A stretch of 64,000 nt of DNA from Planoprotostelium fungivorum. Its lineage: Eukaryota > Evosea > Variosea > Cavosteliida > Cavosteliaceae. The notes under the pieces were generated by a model that saw only the letters and a list, made by a program, of their open reading frames with translations, was not told the DNA's origin and searched no databases. The stretch is taken from assembly GCA_003024175.1 (NCBI GenBank), contig MDYQ01000133.1, forward strand, positions 16,673 to 80,672. The letters run 5' to 3'. Below, one piece after another: positions 1-12,774 of this stretch (within the stretch, counting starts at the first letter, position 1; the number at the start of each line of letters is the position of its first letter). The position numbers and the translations under genes are program-made.

Positions 1-649
1 GAATATGATACGATACTTCCATCTCACCGTTGTTCCATTCGTTCGCATCAGCTTATACCCGTGTGAACGAAGGGAGCTCAGTCATCAGTCACTCTTTACT
101 GCCGAAACACTTTCCAAACAATTTCAAGGTGAATTTTAATATCGTCGATCATTGTGATCGGTGTACCAGGCAAAATCTCAATTTATAGAGAACGAAGAAC
201 CATCAAATCCACCGTCAATCAGGATCAGTTTCCCTGTCAGACTCTTCACGATCACAGCCAACATGAACCAGATACGATAGACATTCATTTGGTGGTGGCC
301 CTGACAGCCACAGACGGTTTCGGTTACGATGCAAATATCATGTAGGAGGGAGAGATGGAAGACCTGCACACCACACCGACAACTGATGGTGCAGTCCTTC
401 CATCTCACGATCTTCTTTCTCATCCCAGTGCTTCCAGATCCATCGGGCGATCCGAATGTTTCCTGAGAAAGGAGCGGCCTATCAACGCATCAGGGGTGTG
501 TGAGTTGCACCTTAAGGTGGCTGATTCACTTGGGATAAAGCGTGGAGGAACGCTCAGGTGGTGTTCTCTTCTTTCCCCTGCTTCTTCGCAAAAAAAGAGT
601 CGGAAAGGCATTGGCATCATTTCTAAAAGAGGAGGGAGAGAGCAGCAGC
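1..649. other. 5' flank, no gene supported
   Basis: Short open frames occur on both strands, but none shows a recognisable domain, a signal peptide or splice-joined continuity. The region probably holds the upstream sequence and 5' UTR of the lipoxygenase gene that starts at 650. A neighbouring gene could begin beyond the left edge. Confidence 0.4.
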
Positions 650-3600
650 ATGAGCGTGGTCGAGTATCAAAGGTCTCAGGGTGTGGCCTATGCAGCCATC
701 GCTTACAAGCTCGCCAAGTTGATCTTCGGCAAGCTTACGGAGAAGAGCATATCGTTCAGCGCCAATCTCGTATGGACCGTCATGGGACAGCAGACGGACC
801 ACCTCTTCGTGTGGACATCGGGTGGTAGCAGTGTGGCCGTCGCGGGAGAATGGGACAATTGGACGGTGGGATCGGATCGATTCTCCTGGATGACCTCTCA
901 CAGCCCCACAATCTCACCAAGTTGGATCCTCTTGGTCTGTTTTACGTGTGTCGCATCACTGGATTGAAGCCGGGAGAGACATACAGATACCTCTATCTTA
1001 TCAATGGACAGTGGACCGCCGACACCAACAAGAACGCCAAGTTTGAGACCAAGTCCATCCTTCCAGGTCGAACCCTTTCATCATATCTGAATCACATCCT
1101 GAATCATATGAAGGACGCCCTCCTTACAACTATTTCACCGCTGTGGCCTTCCCACACAACATCACCAAGTCTTTCGCAGAGCTCTTCTACACCATCTCAT
1201 CGAACATCCGTTTCTATTCGAGACAATTGGACAGAGAGCTCGCCCTCGTCAACATCCCCATCGGTAACTTGGTGCCTGAGTCTGCCAACAGGGTCATCTC
1301 GAATTCCATCCACAATTACATCGACAGCGACGAACCTCGGGATCAAGCTCATGTAACTTTCCAGAACGCCCAGAGATACATCTCCGCTCAATGGGAGTCT
1401 CACGAGAACAGGTGATCTTCATCGTCATAGCGACGTGACGATGGAAAATGACATCACATCAGCCTCGCCAAGACCTTCCAAGACGCCGGCTACGAGACCG
1501 ACGTGCCTTGTTTCAACTATGCCCACACGTTCGCCAACACGGCGACCCAATTTGACATGGGCATCAACGCATTAGACCCCTTCAGAAAGACAGCCAAGAT
1601 CCTCAAATACGAATGGGAGACAACCATGGTGGTCAACTATGTTCCGGAGGAGAAGACAGCCACTTATCCTCCTCATCTCAAGTTGAGATCGGATCAGGTG
1701 AGGGATGATGATGATGATGATGTTGACGCTGAGGCAGGTGGAATCGGATCCGCAGATCTTCAACGGGTGATCATCATCACCGTCATCCATCTCCAACATC
1801 ACATCATCATCAATACCATCTTTCACTCTCCTCTATATCACTTCAATTTCCATCATCATCCGCACACGCATCATCAACTCTCATCCTCCATCTGTTGACT
1901 GATCACCCGATCAGTTTCCGTCTGGCCGATTCTGTCATCGTCATCGGTGCCTCGAAGAACAAAGTCGCCCTCAAGATCGTGAGTACCCCCCGTCACAAAC
2001 ATTCGGTCCTCCCCCCTCTGACCCCCCTCCAGGTCGATTTTGCCTTCGGCAGCCCCGACGAAGCTTATTCCGGTACCATGAGAGACATCACACTCAAGAA
2101 CAAAGAATTGAGAAGAGCAAAGAAGAATTTGTACGCCGAGCCCAACGTGGGAGATTTGGAGAACTTTTGGTTCAGCGATGAGATGTTTGCACACCAGCAG
2201 TTCAGCGGTACAAATCCAAGCACAATTCGGTCGCTGGCCAGCAGGGAAGACGGTGATCAGAACGACCGGTGGTACGAGAGATTCGTGGAGAGTGCGAGGG
2301 AACAGAAGGTGGATGGGATGTTCAAGGAAGCATTGGGAGACAGACAGTTCCTCTTCGTGCAGGATCTGAGGTAGGACACTGAAGACATCGCTCATCAAGA
2401 TCACCATCGCGATCATTACATCATCGATCAGATCAGATCTCCATTTCGATGATGACGAAACTCTTCGATTAAAATTCACGCTCTACAACGCGACACGTTC
2501 TGACTCACGACGATCAGTTTCTACCAAGACCAAGTTGGACTGAAGAGGACAAAGACATCGAAGGGTTATTTCTTCACCAGCGGTGCACCTGCCGCAGGAG
2601 AAGCCGGTTCCAAATACGCCGTAGCTTCCGTCGGTCTCTTCCACCTGGAGGAGTCCGGAAAATTACACCCGGTGCGTACGTACGTAATCACGTGACCTCA
2701 TTACGGTTGTAGATCGCTATCGTCATCGATTGGAGGGGCCATACTGATGATCGAACTATGGGCGAATCTCTGTGTCTGTGGAACAAGAGGAAGAACAGCA
2801 GCGTGAAGGATCACGATCAAGAGCATGACTGGCCTTGGAGATATGCAAAGACCGCACTGCAGGTGAGAAGAAACGATTTAAAGTCGATTTTATTCTATTT
2901 CTTTTGGGACTGAAGGGGTGATAGACTTCGGACTGGTTGAGTCACGAGGTGGGATCTCATCTGGTCCATACGCATTTTGTAGAGGAGGCCGTCATCGTGG
3001 CTGCTCACCGTGCATTCCAATCTGCCCACCCTGTCTTCAGACTCTTATCCACTCACTGGAACGTGAGTTCTCTCTCCTTCTCCATCTCTTTCTCTCTTCA
3101 TTTCCTTTCATTCGATTCGTTTCGAACCTTTCAACTCCACACTTGATTTTCGTTTCATTCCTTGACGAATATAAATCGATCGTTTGACACTTTACCTCTA
3201 TTCACCTTCACATCAGACCACCCTCTCCATCAACTACGGAGCCAGAACGGTCCTAGTACCCAACGTAGTCTCTCCCCTGGTCGGTATGACGGCCGAACAA
3301 TTGGAGAAAGTCATGAACTGGGAATACTACCACCACTTTGACTGGCAGAAGCGCTACGTACCCGAAGACCTCAAGGCCAGAGGCTTCACCGATTTAGACG
3401 ACCCCCGATTCAAAAACTACTCTTATGGTGTGTGATCATCATATCATCATCATCCCATCTGATCTTGTGTCATCAGGTAGGAACATCGTTCGGCTGTGGT
3501 CAGTCATTCGCGAATTCGTCTACGATTCACTCAAAGTCCACTACACCCAGAACAAAGTCGTCTCAGATCGTCTAGTTCGCATCGACTCTCAAGTCAGAAA

Positions 3601-4361
3601 TTGGAGCCGAGAGATGAGAAGAAAGCCAGAATCCGGCGCCACCGAGGTCGAAGGAAAAGAAGAGTACGAGGTAGAGGAGAGCGACGCGGACAGACAGAGA
3701 GATCAGAACAAGACCGGTGGAGGTGGCATGACCTCTTTCCCTGTCATCGAGACGTTCGATCAGTTGGTCGATGCTGTGACCATGTGAGAGTTTCTCATCG
3801 TGGTGTGATTCCGGCTGAACGTGATGCAGGTGCATTCACATCGCATCCACTCAACACACTGCAGTCAATTACCTCCAAAAGTTTTACCTGTCCTTCGGTG
3901 AGTTTCATTTCGAAACAAATCTCTTCAGATGAAATCGATTCATTCAGTCGAAACGCTCGCTGACTCTGTCAACAGTTGTGAACCGTCCACCCTGCCTCTT
4001 CTATCCCCCTCCCACTCATCTCGAACGTCTGAAGGCCTTCGACGAGGAAGATCTCATTCGTTCCCTCCCCATCAACCGGTGGCCCGCAGAATGGCTCCTC
4101 GCTTCGCACCTTCCCGATCTCCTCAGCTACAAAGTGTCTTCGGACCAATCTCTCATTGGTTTCGCTCAGAATGTGAAGGCTCACGCTGATATCGCGGGCG
4201 ACATCAGACAGCAAGAGACCGCGACCAACTTTTTGACTGGTTTGTACAAGTTGAACGTCGAGTTCTTGAAGATGAGTGAGGAGAACGATCAGCTGGGTAA
4301 GCATCACATGGACTACACCGTGCTCGCACCTCAAGTGACTGCAAACTCGATCTTGATCTGA
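650..4361 (+). CDS. Lipoxygenase with N-terminal CBM48/AMPK-type glycogen-binding-like module
   Basis: Lipoxygenases insert O2 into polyunsaturated fatty acids at a non-haem iron. The exons carry the family signature: DEMFAHQQFSGTNPSTIR near 2180-2230, the iron pair HLVHTH near 2960-2980, a third ligand segment STQHTAVNY with His and Asn near 3850, and a C-terminal isoleucine (ANSILI then stop) that would supply the carboxylate ligand. So every iron ligand appears present. The N-terminus is not the usual PLAT domain. It reads VAVAGEWDNW, then GLFYVCRITGLKPGETYRY and a GQWTAD-like strand, as in CBM48/AMPK-beta glycogen-binding modules. A 38-nt intron (about 867-904) is needed to keep this module in frame, and another lies at 1067-1113. 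The start at 650 opens the frame containing the module. At least eight introns are implied. Lipoxygenase assignment is firm; the CBM call is inference from sequence pattern. Confidence 0.86.
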
Positions 4362-4457
4362 GCTCAGATCCGGTTGAAGAGAGTAGAACAGATAAACGGT
4401 GAAAATAGTAGATTTATCGTCTCGGTTTATAAACCAAGTCTGAAGTGATTGGTTGGC

Positions 4458-7400
4458 TCAAGAGGAGGATAGCTGATAGACATTCTCGAACTGTGATTGA
4501 ATGTTGCGTATCTCATTCTGGTTCACTGGTTTCAGCCTCTGGCCCACGGCCGTCATCTTCATTCGCTCTTTGGGCGAGCCCAACGTGCTGATCTCTGTCA
4601 CTCTCCGTCTCGAAATGAATTCTCACCATGATTCGATGATTTCTGTCCACATCTCAGGTGATTCTGTTCTCGTCTGCAAAGAAGGTGAGACGTTCGGTTT
4701 GGGTTTCATTTGGTCCCTCACCTTTCTCTCGTTCATGACATCAGAGAAGACGATGCCGAAAGAGAATCTGTGGAATAGATCAGTGTGTGGAGGAGAGGAT
4801 GTGTGCTCACATGTCTCCTTCTATGGTAGATCTGCCGGTCCTCTTGACTTCTGGTGCCTGATTCGTGTCAGATGATGTCATGATGCGATGATGATGATGG
4901 CATGCTGATGTGATGTGATGTCATGCGATCTCGATAGACTCACGAGATACTTTTCCATGTAAGGGGGAATGTTAGCATGGCCATAGGCCGACAGCTTGAC
5001 GTGATGTGAAGAGGTGACATACACCTTCTGTGGACATACTCTACCGTGGACGTGTCCGTTCTCGTGCAGATAACTCAGCCCCGCAGCGATCTCAGCCATT
5101 CTGTTTTCACATTCAATCATCACATCTCATCCTCTTCACTCACATGTCGCGTATCTCTTCTTCCTTCTCTATCCTTCCACTCCTTAATACCTGCTATCGT
5201 TAGAAACACTATCTCTTTTGCATGAACGACGAGACAACAGGGATGTTCTCACATCTGCAAGAGTGCCACCATCCATATAGTCCATCACCATACATGTCAT
5301 CTCTGCCTCTCTGTACATCCCCAGACACATCAAGATGTTCGGATGATGCATGTCCTGCCTTCCTGTCACTCTCTTCTCATCTCATTCCATCTCATCTCAC
5401 CTTCAGCATGTTTGCCTCTCTCTGCAGCTCTTTGCTTCGCTCTGCCTCTGCTGTCTTCTTCACTGCCACTTGTGTCGTTCCTGCCTTCTTGCCCACATAC
5501 ACAACTGTCTCTCTGCCTCTGCCCACTTGTCTCTCTATCTCTATCTCCTGTCCATCTCATCACACACTGGTCATCACACTCTGCACATGATGAGAGAGAA
5601 ACTCACGTGGTACTCTGTCAGATCAAAGTCGGAGGAATAGTTCTTTGTTCTCCTGCGTCTGTTGACGAAAAGAGCGATGATGATTGACGCTGGGTCGAGG
5701 TCAGCATCGTGACGTCCATCAATAACGCCACGGTGATCAGCTTCATGATGATGACGAGCGATCGTCATCGTCATGAAGATTGCCGAAAAAGACTCACCGA
5801 TGGCAATAGGGATGATGCCTAAGATGGCCAGCAGATACATCTTGTTCATTCCTCTTCCCTTCTCAGAGTTAATGATTCCCACGGTGAAGTTTGTGAGATG
5901 AGAGCACAGACACGTGATGCTGCTCTGTCCTCTCTCTGTGTCACACCCATCTCTCTTCCATCCTCTGCTCTCTTCTGCCCAGTACACACATCTCATCTCT
6001 GTCTTCTCTTCACTCTCTTTCTTCTCTCTTCTCTATCTCTCTCACCCTCTGTGACAGTGACGTTGACAGGTAGAGGTATAGTGATAGTGATGCGTTCGCT
6101 GGTGTTCGTCACGTTTGTGTAAGAGCCGTTGAGATAGAGAGTGAGACCGATGATGTCACCCACTCTGTTCGACTGATGAGTCTAATGACACGTCTCTCAT
6201 CACAGCATCTCACGTGGTCACATTTTGAGTCTGAGGGAATAATTGTGTACTGCTGATGCGACTGAGGATGACCGTTGCTGTCGTGTTCCCTCCCGACAAT
6301 AGATCTTGGATGATTGTAGATGGAATCGAAAAGTTGATGCCTGTTCCATTGATACTTCCTACTGTTTCATTCCCCTTCTGCATCTTCTATCAATCGTCTT
6401 TGCATTTCAAATAATTAATGAATTTGAATTTCGCACGATAGATGGATGGAAAAGATCACCTGATCTACAACGGCAGCGTACACTGACACTCCCTCTCTGT
6501 TCGTCACCTCAAAGCTGTCGCTCGTCTTCAGTGCATTCTCTGCGATGCTCTCGATGGATGTGAAGATCTGAGACACTGACCGAGAGCCGTTCACTTGTAT
6601 GGCCTGCACAGCATCCACAGGACTCGTGTAATTTACAAACTTGCTCGATGGGGGCTGATCATGCATCGCCAACGTCAACGAATAATACCCAGAAGGCACA
6701 TCAGAAGGCACGAGAAGGTCTACCGAGAATGTTCCTCCCTTCACGTTCATTCTAGTGATGTAAGATTTTGTTGGTTGATCAAGGAGAGAGAGTTGAGATG
6801 AGAAGCCCGCATTGCGACCTGTCACGTGTTGACTCATCTTCAACCGTCCCACTTGCTTCTTCTCACCTTCCACGTGGATGATGGAAGGTCTCACTTCCAC
6901 AACAGTGATGACGGGTGATGGATAAAAGAAGGGGACGGCGATGGAACTGTTACAGACTTGTAGAGTGAGAGTGAGATTGCTGCCGACACCGGGAGGTATG
7001 AAGATAGTGGCATTCCACCTCAGCTGTTCATCGGTTGCATTTATGGGTGTGATGGAGACGATACTGGGTACACCTTGTATGTTGTTGACTGCAGAGCCAT
7101 CGAGCTGCACCGTATTTCCATTTCGATTCGATGGGTAAAGAGCGTAGACGAATCCTCCGTCTGTCGTCAGAGCAGGATTGTATATCAAGGACGTCACGAT
7201 GGGACTCCTCCACAGGATCTGTTCTGTTCCCCCAGTCACGTTCGTGTGGACCAGTTGTCCTTCGTTCGAGAGACGTATCGTATACTCCCCGTGGGTTCCA
7301 TTAGGTGTGGAGGAAACACCGCAGGCACGATTGGTAGACCACAGAGGAGAGCCTGTAGAGTTCTCCCACACGACGTTTCCCACTGCTCTTGTGAGAAGGA

Positions 7401-7784
7401 ACAGAAGAAGAGTATCTATCAGACAGAAAGAAGAGAGATGCGCTCACAATCTTGAACGAAGAGTCTGTAGAGGGAGTCGGATGATACCATTCTGGAGGTG
7501 TTGTTTGGACGCCACCTCCAGAGACCAGGTGAAGAGAAGGCAACGATCTGTGGCCATCCCTCCGCTGTGAACTGAAAGCGGGTGAGAACTGAACATCCGA
7601 GGATGCAGCCATTTCCAATCACCTCCATTTTCCATTGTCTGCTGATAGATATCAGAGGCACTTGGTTGTAGCTGTTGTTGAGAAGAACTGGATAACTGTT
7701 GTTCACCATAATGTACCCGGAATCGAAGAGTGCTATAGACGGGACGACTAGTAGTAGGAAGAAATACATCTGAGGCACCCTCAT
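4458..7784 (-). CDS. Receptor pseudokinase A: signal peptide, lectin-like ectodomain, GPS motif, TM, degenerate kinase
   Basis: The predicted start (ATG at 7784) gives a hydrophobic signal peptide (MYFFLLLVVPSIAL). The ectodomain contains a bulb-lectin-like stretch (VVWENSTGSPLWSTN, then YTIRLSNEGQLV) and many N-glycosylation sites. A juxtamembrane GPS motif follows at about 5870-5990: CVYW, RDGC, CLCSHLTNFTVG, as in GAIN-domain adhesion receptors. One TM helix comes next (YLLAILGIIPIAIG and a later hydrophobic exon). The kinase domain has a glycine loop and VAIK-type lysine (VGRGRETVVYVGKK, VAVKK; about 5420-5540), HHPNILMC and YMDGGTLADV. The HRD motif is HGR and DFG is AYG, so both catalytic aspartates are missing. 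The C-lobe ends with APEV, FSFGIVFSD and a stop at 4458-4460 that I joined by analogy with the paralogue at 22874-26185. It probably signals by scaffolding or allostery rather than phosphotransfer. Related to TKL kinases by pattern. Confidence 0.8.
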
Positions 7785-8065
7785 CACGATGTTGCTGTTG
7801 TCGTTGTCTCTTCTTGTCCTGTGAGGAATTGTCTCCAACTGCGTTCGTGTCAAGTCGGGATGGGTCACAAACCGATGAAACTGGCCTCCTGAGGAGCAGC
7901 CAATTGAACCTCCACAAAAGAACCATTGATGAAATCTGCTGTGTTTAGAATACTCCAATAATACATTGGTGAGTCTTATACAAGAGAGTCATCATCAGGA
8001 AATTGATGGGGTTTTTATCACTCGTGCCCTCTGTGGTCATGCAGGCTGAAGATATATTGATGAGT

Positions 8066-8876
8066 CTATTTCTTCTTGTTCTTCTCAGAATAAATGCGAT
8101 GCATGTGTGGTCCCTCTACGTATTTGACAGAAAGATAGAAGACCAGCATGAGGAAGATGGTGAGATCTGCAGCGTGTCAAGATGAGATGAGGATGATGGA
8201 CATGTGACTCACACAAACCAGTGACGGATTGATAGTAGAGAGCGGCAGCGAACATGGCGATGGCGGTACCGACGTACTGTGGATCCTCGAGGTACTGATA
8301 CGGACCAGTGGTCACCTTGCATCGCTATCAGTATGGACATCCTTCATCTCTTCACGATCAACGTGGAGAGAATGAAATGGTGAATGTGTCGAGTCTCACC
8401 GGTGCATCGAACAAGAAACCGAAGCTGTCTCCATTGTACATGCCTGACATAGAATGAGACGAGATGTGAAGAATTCAACATACCCTTGATACCCAGAGTA
8501 TAGAGTGTCCACAGATTGAGACCGATGCCAAATAGAAAGAGGGTCCAGGATGTCAGAAGAGGCAACCAACCGATCAGAGGGACAGGGAACTGTTTCAACG
8601 TGAGAAGATGAAGGTATTGAGATCGTCAATCACCGTGTTACTGTCAGCTCTGAGTTGTTGATCGATGAAATGATCTCGTACGGCGGCGCTCGATACGAGA
8701 TATACGGCGTAGTAATAGATGGCATGCTTGCCTAACAACTGAAGAATCGATCAGTCTCACATCTACGTGTCAACATATACTCGGGTGAAGATGCGTGTGT
8801 TGTATTCGATCTGTGCTGTGACGTTATAGTTGACGACGTGAAGAACGATCGCAGCGAGAGCAGCCAGGAAGCTCAT
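8066..8876 (-). CDS. Phospholipid N-methyltransferase (PEMT family)
   Basis: The joined exons give a protein of about 200 residues, the usual PEMT size, with four hydrophobic helices: SFLAALAAIVLHVVNY, a KHAIYYYAVYLV segment, WTLFLFGIGLNLWTLYTLG and MFAAALYYQSV/LTIFLMLVFYLSV. The segment GDSFGFLFDAPVTTGPYQYL followed by EDPQYVGT matches the conserved PEMT catalytic stretch (AdoMet-binding loop and N/DPMY-like motif). The end, YVEGPHMHRIYSEKNKK, is also typical, with a lysine-rich ER-retention-like tail. It would methylate phosphatidylethanolamine derivatives to phosphatidylcholine in the ER membrane. Start ATG at 8876 precedes the first helix; the stop is at 8066-8068. It lies 189 nt from the start of receptor A. 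Confidence 0.85.
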
Positions 8877-8953
8877 TCTTGAAATGGCCACGTGATGGTG
8901 TTTGTCGCATCCTTCCAGACAAATAAAACACAAATCAATTCCATTTTCATCTT

Positions 8954-9913
8954 TTAATCGTTCCACGTCCCCTCCCTCATTCGAATGAGCCTCCGATGAT
9001 CGTAGACCCACTTCTTAATCTTGTCTTCCGGCAGTCCTGTCTTCTCCACCAACACCATCCTCTCATGATCCGGGATGTCTTCATTGTTTGCATCGTACAC
9101 CTGCGTCAGCATCCGCTTCTGCTCTTGGGTTAAGACTTGGTGTTTCCTCTCCGCTCTTCCAGTCTGTAGTCGAATGACAGTTGGGATGCTCTTCTTCTGT
9201 TTCTGTTCATCATCTTCAGCTTCGGCTGTGGCCGCCTGTTGTGTCCGTCAGTTGTGTTGACGGAAGATGATGATAGAGGTGATGGAACATGAGATGGAAG
9301 TGATGGAACACGAAGACTTGTCTTTCGAAGATGAGAAAGATTCACCTCTCCATCTGATTGCATCTGTTCTTCATCGCCCCAAGTACCCGTCTCTTTCGTC
9401 TCGTAGCCCAACTTCTTCGCCTGGTGGTATCTCCACTTGTAAATCTGTGATTTAGACAATCCCGTCCGCAATTCTAATGCATTGATCTCAGATGTAGACC
9501 ATGGCTTGTGTCGGATGGCGTCCCTCAAGATCTGCAAGATCTCTTCTGAATATCTCTTTCTCTGGACCCCCACATGAGAAGAAGAAGAGATGGAACGGTA
9601 TGGCACCTCTATGCGTTGAGCTCGACGATAGTATGGTCTCCTGCCTGATCTCGTCTTACCAGGCTGCGACGATATTAGAGATGATGAGAAGTGGATCATG
9701 TCTCACTGAGTCGTCATCGGAGGACTCCTCTTGTTCTTTGTGATCATCATCATCGTAGAGGCTGAAATCGTGTAACAGGGCGGATCCAGGTGTGAGATAA
9801 GAGAAGAGCTCTTCTTTATCGGTTGACGATAGAGATGCTAAGAACAGTTGAACCCGTGTTGGATCATATGTGATGATTGTGTGCCGCTCGGGCTGGTTTC
9901 TCTCTTCTGACAT
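8954..9913 (-). CDS. Protein with two atypical homeodomains
   Basis: The first exon (MSEERNQPERHT) leads through an acidic stretch to a homeodomain ending SKSQIYKWRYHQAKK (about 9415-9570). An intron from about 9352 to 9242 (donor GAG|GTGAAT) is followed by an exon encoding a second domain, LTQEQKRMLTQVY ... LPEDKIKKWVYDHRR, then stop at 8954-8956. Each domain has the helix-3 tryptophan, but the invariant Asn51 of classical homeodomains is replaced (His in the first, Asp in the second). DNA-base contacts may therefore be altered or lost. Likely a nuclear regulator; the partners are unknown. The stop is 78 nt from the start of PEMT. Confidence 0.72.
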
Positions 9914-10345
9914 GTCTCTATACCAAGGAATGTTATCAATATTGGGATCTGTCTGTGTTCAGTCACACATTTCTACATATCTGATCTAAATACCAGTGAA
10001 CACTATCAGTGTGGATGGAAATAGCTCGTCTATATCAATAGAGGGAGAGCATGCGCAATGGAGTTCAGAGGATGTGACTGATCCGTCGGGTGTGAAGATT
10101 CTTTTGCGAATCATTTCTCCAATTTTATTCATTTTATCCTTTCATTTCTCCGAACCTCTAAAGCCGATGATGAGATACAGAGGTGCACCTCGTTCGTGTT
10201 AATATATAAGACCCCTCTAATGTCGCATTGTTGGATATCTCACACAAGTATAGGGGCACGAAACAGAGATGTCACGGCTAAAAAAAGTTTCACATCTCGA
10301 CACGTTCATCGTCTTCATCTTCTGAACGAGTCCAACTCATTTATT
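9914..10345. other. Intergenic, no gene seen
   Basis: About 430 nt lie between the homeodomain gene start and the transporter stop codon. It contains a T-rich run near 10118-10150 (ATTTTATTCATTTTATCC) like those seen in introns, and no convincing coding frame. It probably holds the 5' region of one minus-strand gene and the 3' UTR of the next. Confidence 0.4.
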
Positions 10346-12774
10346 CTAATACATCTCTTTTCCATGGACAACTTCTTCTCTGTTCTCCTCCAATCCTCTT
10401 CCACCGTGAGCCATGGCAGCAAGGTATTCGTACAAAGCCGGGTTCAGCTGTCTCATGTTCTCTGGCTCCATAGAAAAGAAGACGAAAATGGAAGAGCAAG
10501 CCGCATCTACAACGGCCAGATTGCAGTAACAGAAGCCGAAGCCGATCTGGATCGATTCAAAATTTGAACGGCGACAGATGGCGGGAACTCACCGTCGCGG
10601 CGGAGTTAATGAAGACGAGGATGAAGGTGACGTTTTCACTGGAATGATACAGCCAGATGAAAGCCATGATGGCAGTGATGATGCCTCCGAAGATGGAGGA
10701 AAAGAAGACGCTCGATCCTAACACGTACTGATAGACTTTAGAAGGTGATGATGATCGGTGATGGTTGTAATGATGATGACGTGAAGATGAGATGTGATCG
10801 GAAGAGATCGATCAGATGTAAGGTGATGATGAAGACAAACGAATGAAGAGGTCGAACCGATGTAGATCATTCATGATGAATCACCTGATTGACAATATCC
10901 ACCATGCCCCTCTGCTGCAACAGATCCTGCGTATCCGCCGCCGCCCGATGGAAAGTCTTCCTCTCGATGACCATCTACAATCGTTACCCCTCTCCCTCCT
11001 TCTCCTCTCACCTTTGGAAACGCATACTTGTTATATTTGAGCAGCCAGAAGCAAGCACCGCAGGTCAAATAACCAAAGGCGTTGTATGCCTTCGATGTCA
11101 TGCATAAGAGGACGATGGGTGAAAGAATGATGCGAGCGGCAGAGCTGAAGCAGATGGAACCCACGCAGGACAGGTTCGATCTGTTGAGGTGAGCTGCATC
11201 TACAACGATGTAGATGGATCACTTGATGATGTGGTGGAGGGTGGCGGGTGGGGCGGTGGAGGGGAAGTACCAAGAGGCGATGCCGGTGGCAACTGTAGTG
11301 TGGACGGTGCTGACGCAAGCTGCGGGTGGTGAATAAACGGATGATTTTATTTCGTTTTATTGTTTGTGGACGATGAATAGATTTCGATACATCGTGATGT
11401 GATTCTGCATCTTGATGTGATCGTTGTAGATGGATGAAGAAGATAGGTGAAAGATTACCACTCAGAACCCAGATGAAAGCGGCGTCGAGGAATAAAGTAC
11501 CAACATAGAAAACCTCAACACTCTGCAGAACGGTCCACGCCAGAATCTATCGTGCGTCAAAATGATGATACGAAGAACGAACGGTCCCAAATGAAATGAA
11601 ATAAATCGAAATAAATTCTCCCACCTGGAGAGAGAGGAACCAGAGGATGAGAAAGAGGAAGACGGAATAAGAGATGAGATGTGCCGTGATCATTGCCGTC
11701 TTACAGCGAGGATAAACGAAGGGAATCACTTGCTTGATGAGCGTGCCCGTCATCTTGATGCTGTCCCAAATCCGTCAATCTACAACGAGCCTCTCTCCCC
11801 GACTCACCGACTGGACAGCAAGAGGAGAAGGGAGAGGATGATGACGCCCCACACGATGTCTGACACGCCACTCTTGAAAGAGATCCTGATGCCGATGTAG
11901 ACTCCGTACATGATGTAGAAGATTCCACTGATGGCGATGGATAGACAGATGGATATAACGGGGACGAAGCGTATGGCCTGACGTCATCGATCAGCCGATG
12001 ATGACGACTTCCATCAGCGTATCGTGTGATGGGATCGACATGAGATGAAGAGATGGTATCAATCGTCACGCACTTGGATGAACGCGAAGGTGAAGACGAC
12101 TCCGGCGAGAGAAGAGATGCCAAAGAATTCCATCAGCGCTGGGACCTCCGCCTCAAACATGGCAAGGAAGAAGCTGTAATCGGATACTTTCAATCTCAGA
12201 GCGGAGATGACGAATACCAGGGCGACTCCGATCTGATATGGACTTGTCAATGGACGATGGAAGAGAGATGGTTCGTACCAGGGTCAACAGGAAGAGGAAG
12301 AAGAACCATTTGTCCCTGAGGCCGACCGTTCGAGTATCGATGTCTCGGAAGAATGTAGAGGATGACATACTCGGTCTGCCAGATGGAGGACTCACATCGA
12401 GTGGCTGTGTTTCGTATCAGACATGGATGGAGATGGTGGATGTTCTCACCACTATGGGTGCATCGGGCATCGGATCGTGATTGACTCTCAGAGTTGTGGG
12501 AGGAGAATAAGTGGGAGGAGAATAAGTGTTCGGATGGACGTAAGCCTGATTCACTGTGGGAGATGTGGGCTCATTGTCGAAGAAATCGAAAGAAGAGAAG
12601 TACGATGGGACCGCTGGCTGTGGAGGAGAAGCGGGGTTCGAGAGCCGATGGACATTGTGATCCATCTCATCCGCCTCTGGATTATAACCCGAGAACATCT
12701 GCAGGTGAGCATCAGTCTCTCTCCTCTCCACGTGTGGAACTCACGCTCTCTCCTTGATGTTGTTGTCCGCTCAT
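10346..12774 (-). CDS. Choline transporter-like (SLC44/CTL, PNS1-type) multipass protein
   Basis: The N-terminus (from MSGQQHQG, ATG at 12774) is a proline/tyrosine-rich cytosolic tail, with repeated YSPPTYSPP. About ten hydrophobic exons follow, including LRDKWFFFLFLL, IGVALVFVISALRL, EVPALMEFFGISSLAGVV, AIRFVPVISICLS and ISGIFYIMYGVYIGI. Near the end come SICFSSAARIILSP, then TSKAYNAFGYLTC, which resembles the conserved CTL C-terminal region. The last exon ends YEYLAAMAHGGRG with a stop at 10346-10348. CTL proteins transport choline or ethanolamine, or act in membrane trafficking; which applies here is unknown. At least ten introns are implied. The two neighbouring genes on either side also concern membrane lipids (PEMT, MAPEG). 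Confidence 0.75.

Noticed and set aside
355-828. 157-residue plus-strand open frame upstream of and overlapping the lipoxygenase start
   Set aside because: It overlaps the supported lipoxygenase N-terminus in another frame, has biased composition and shows no domain.
5343-5640. Pyrimidine-rich tract with three overlapping plus-strand open frames
   Set aside because: These are antisense shadows of the kinase N-lobe exon and its introns in receptor A, which reads correctly on the minus strand.
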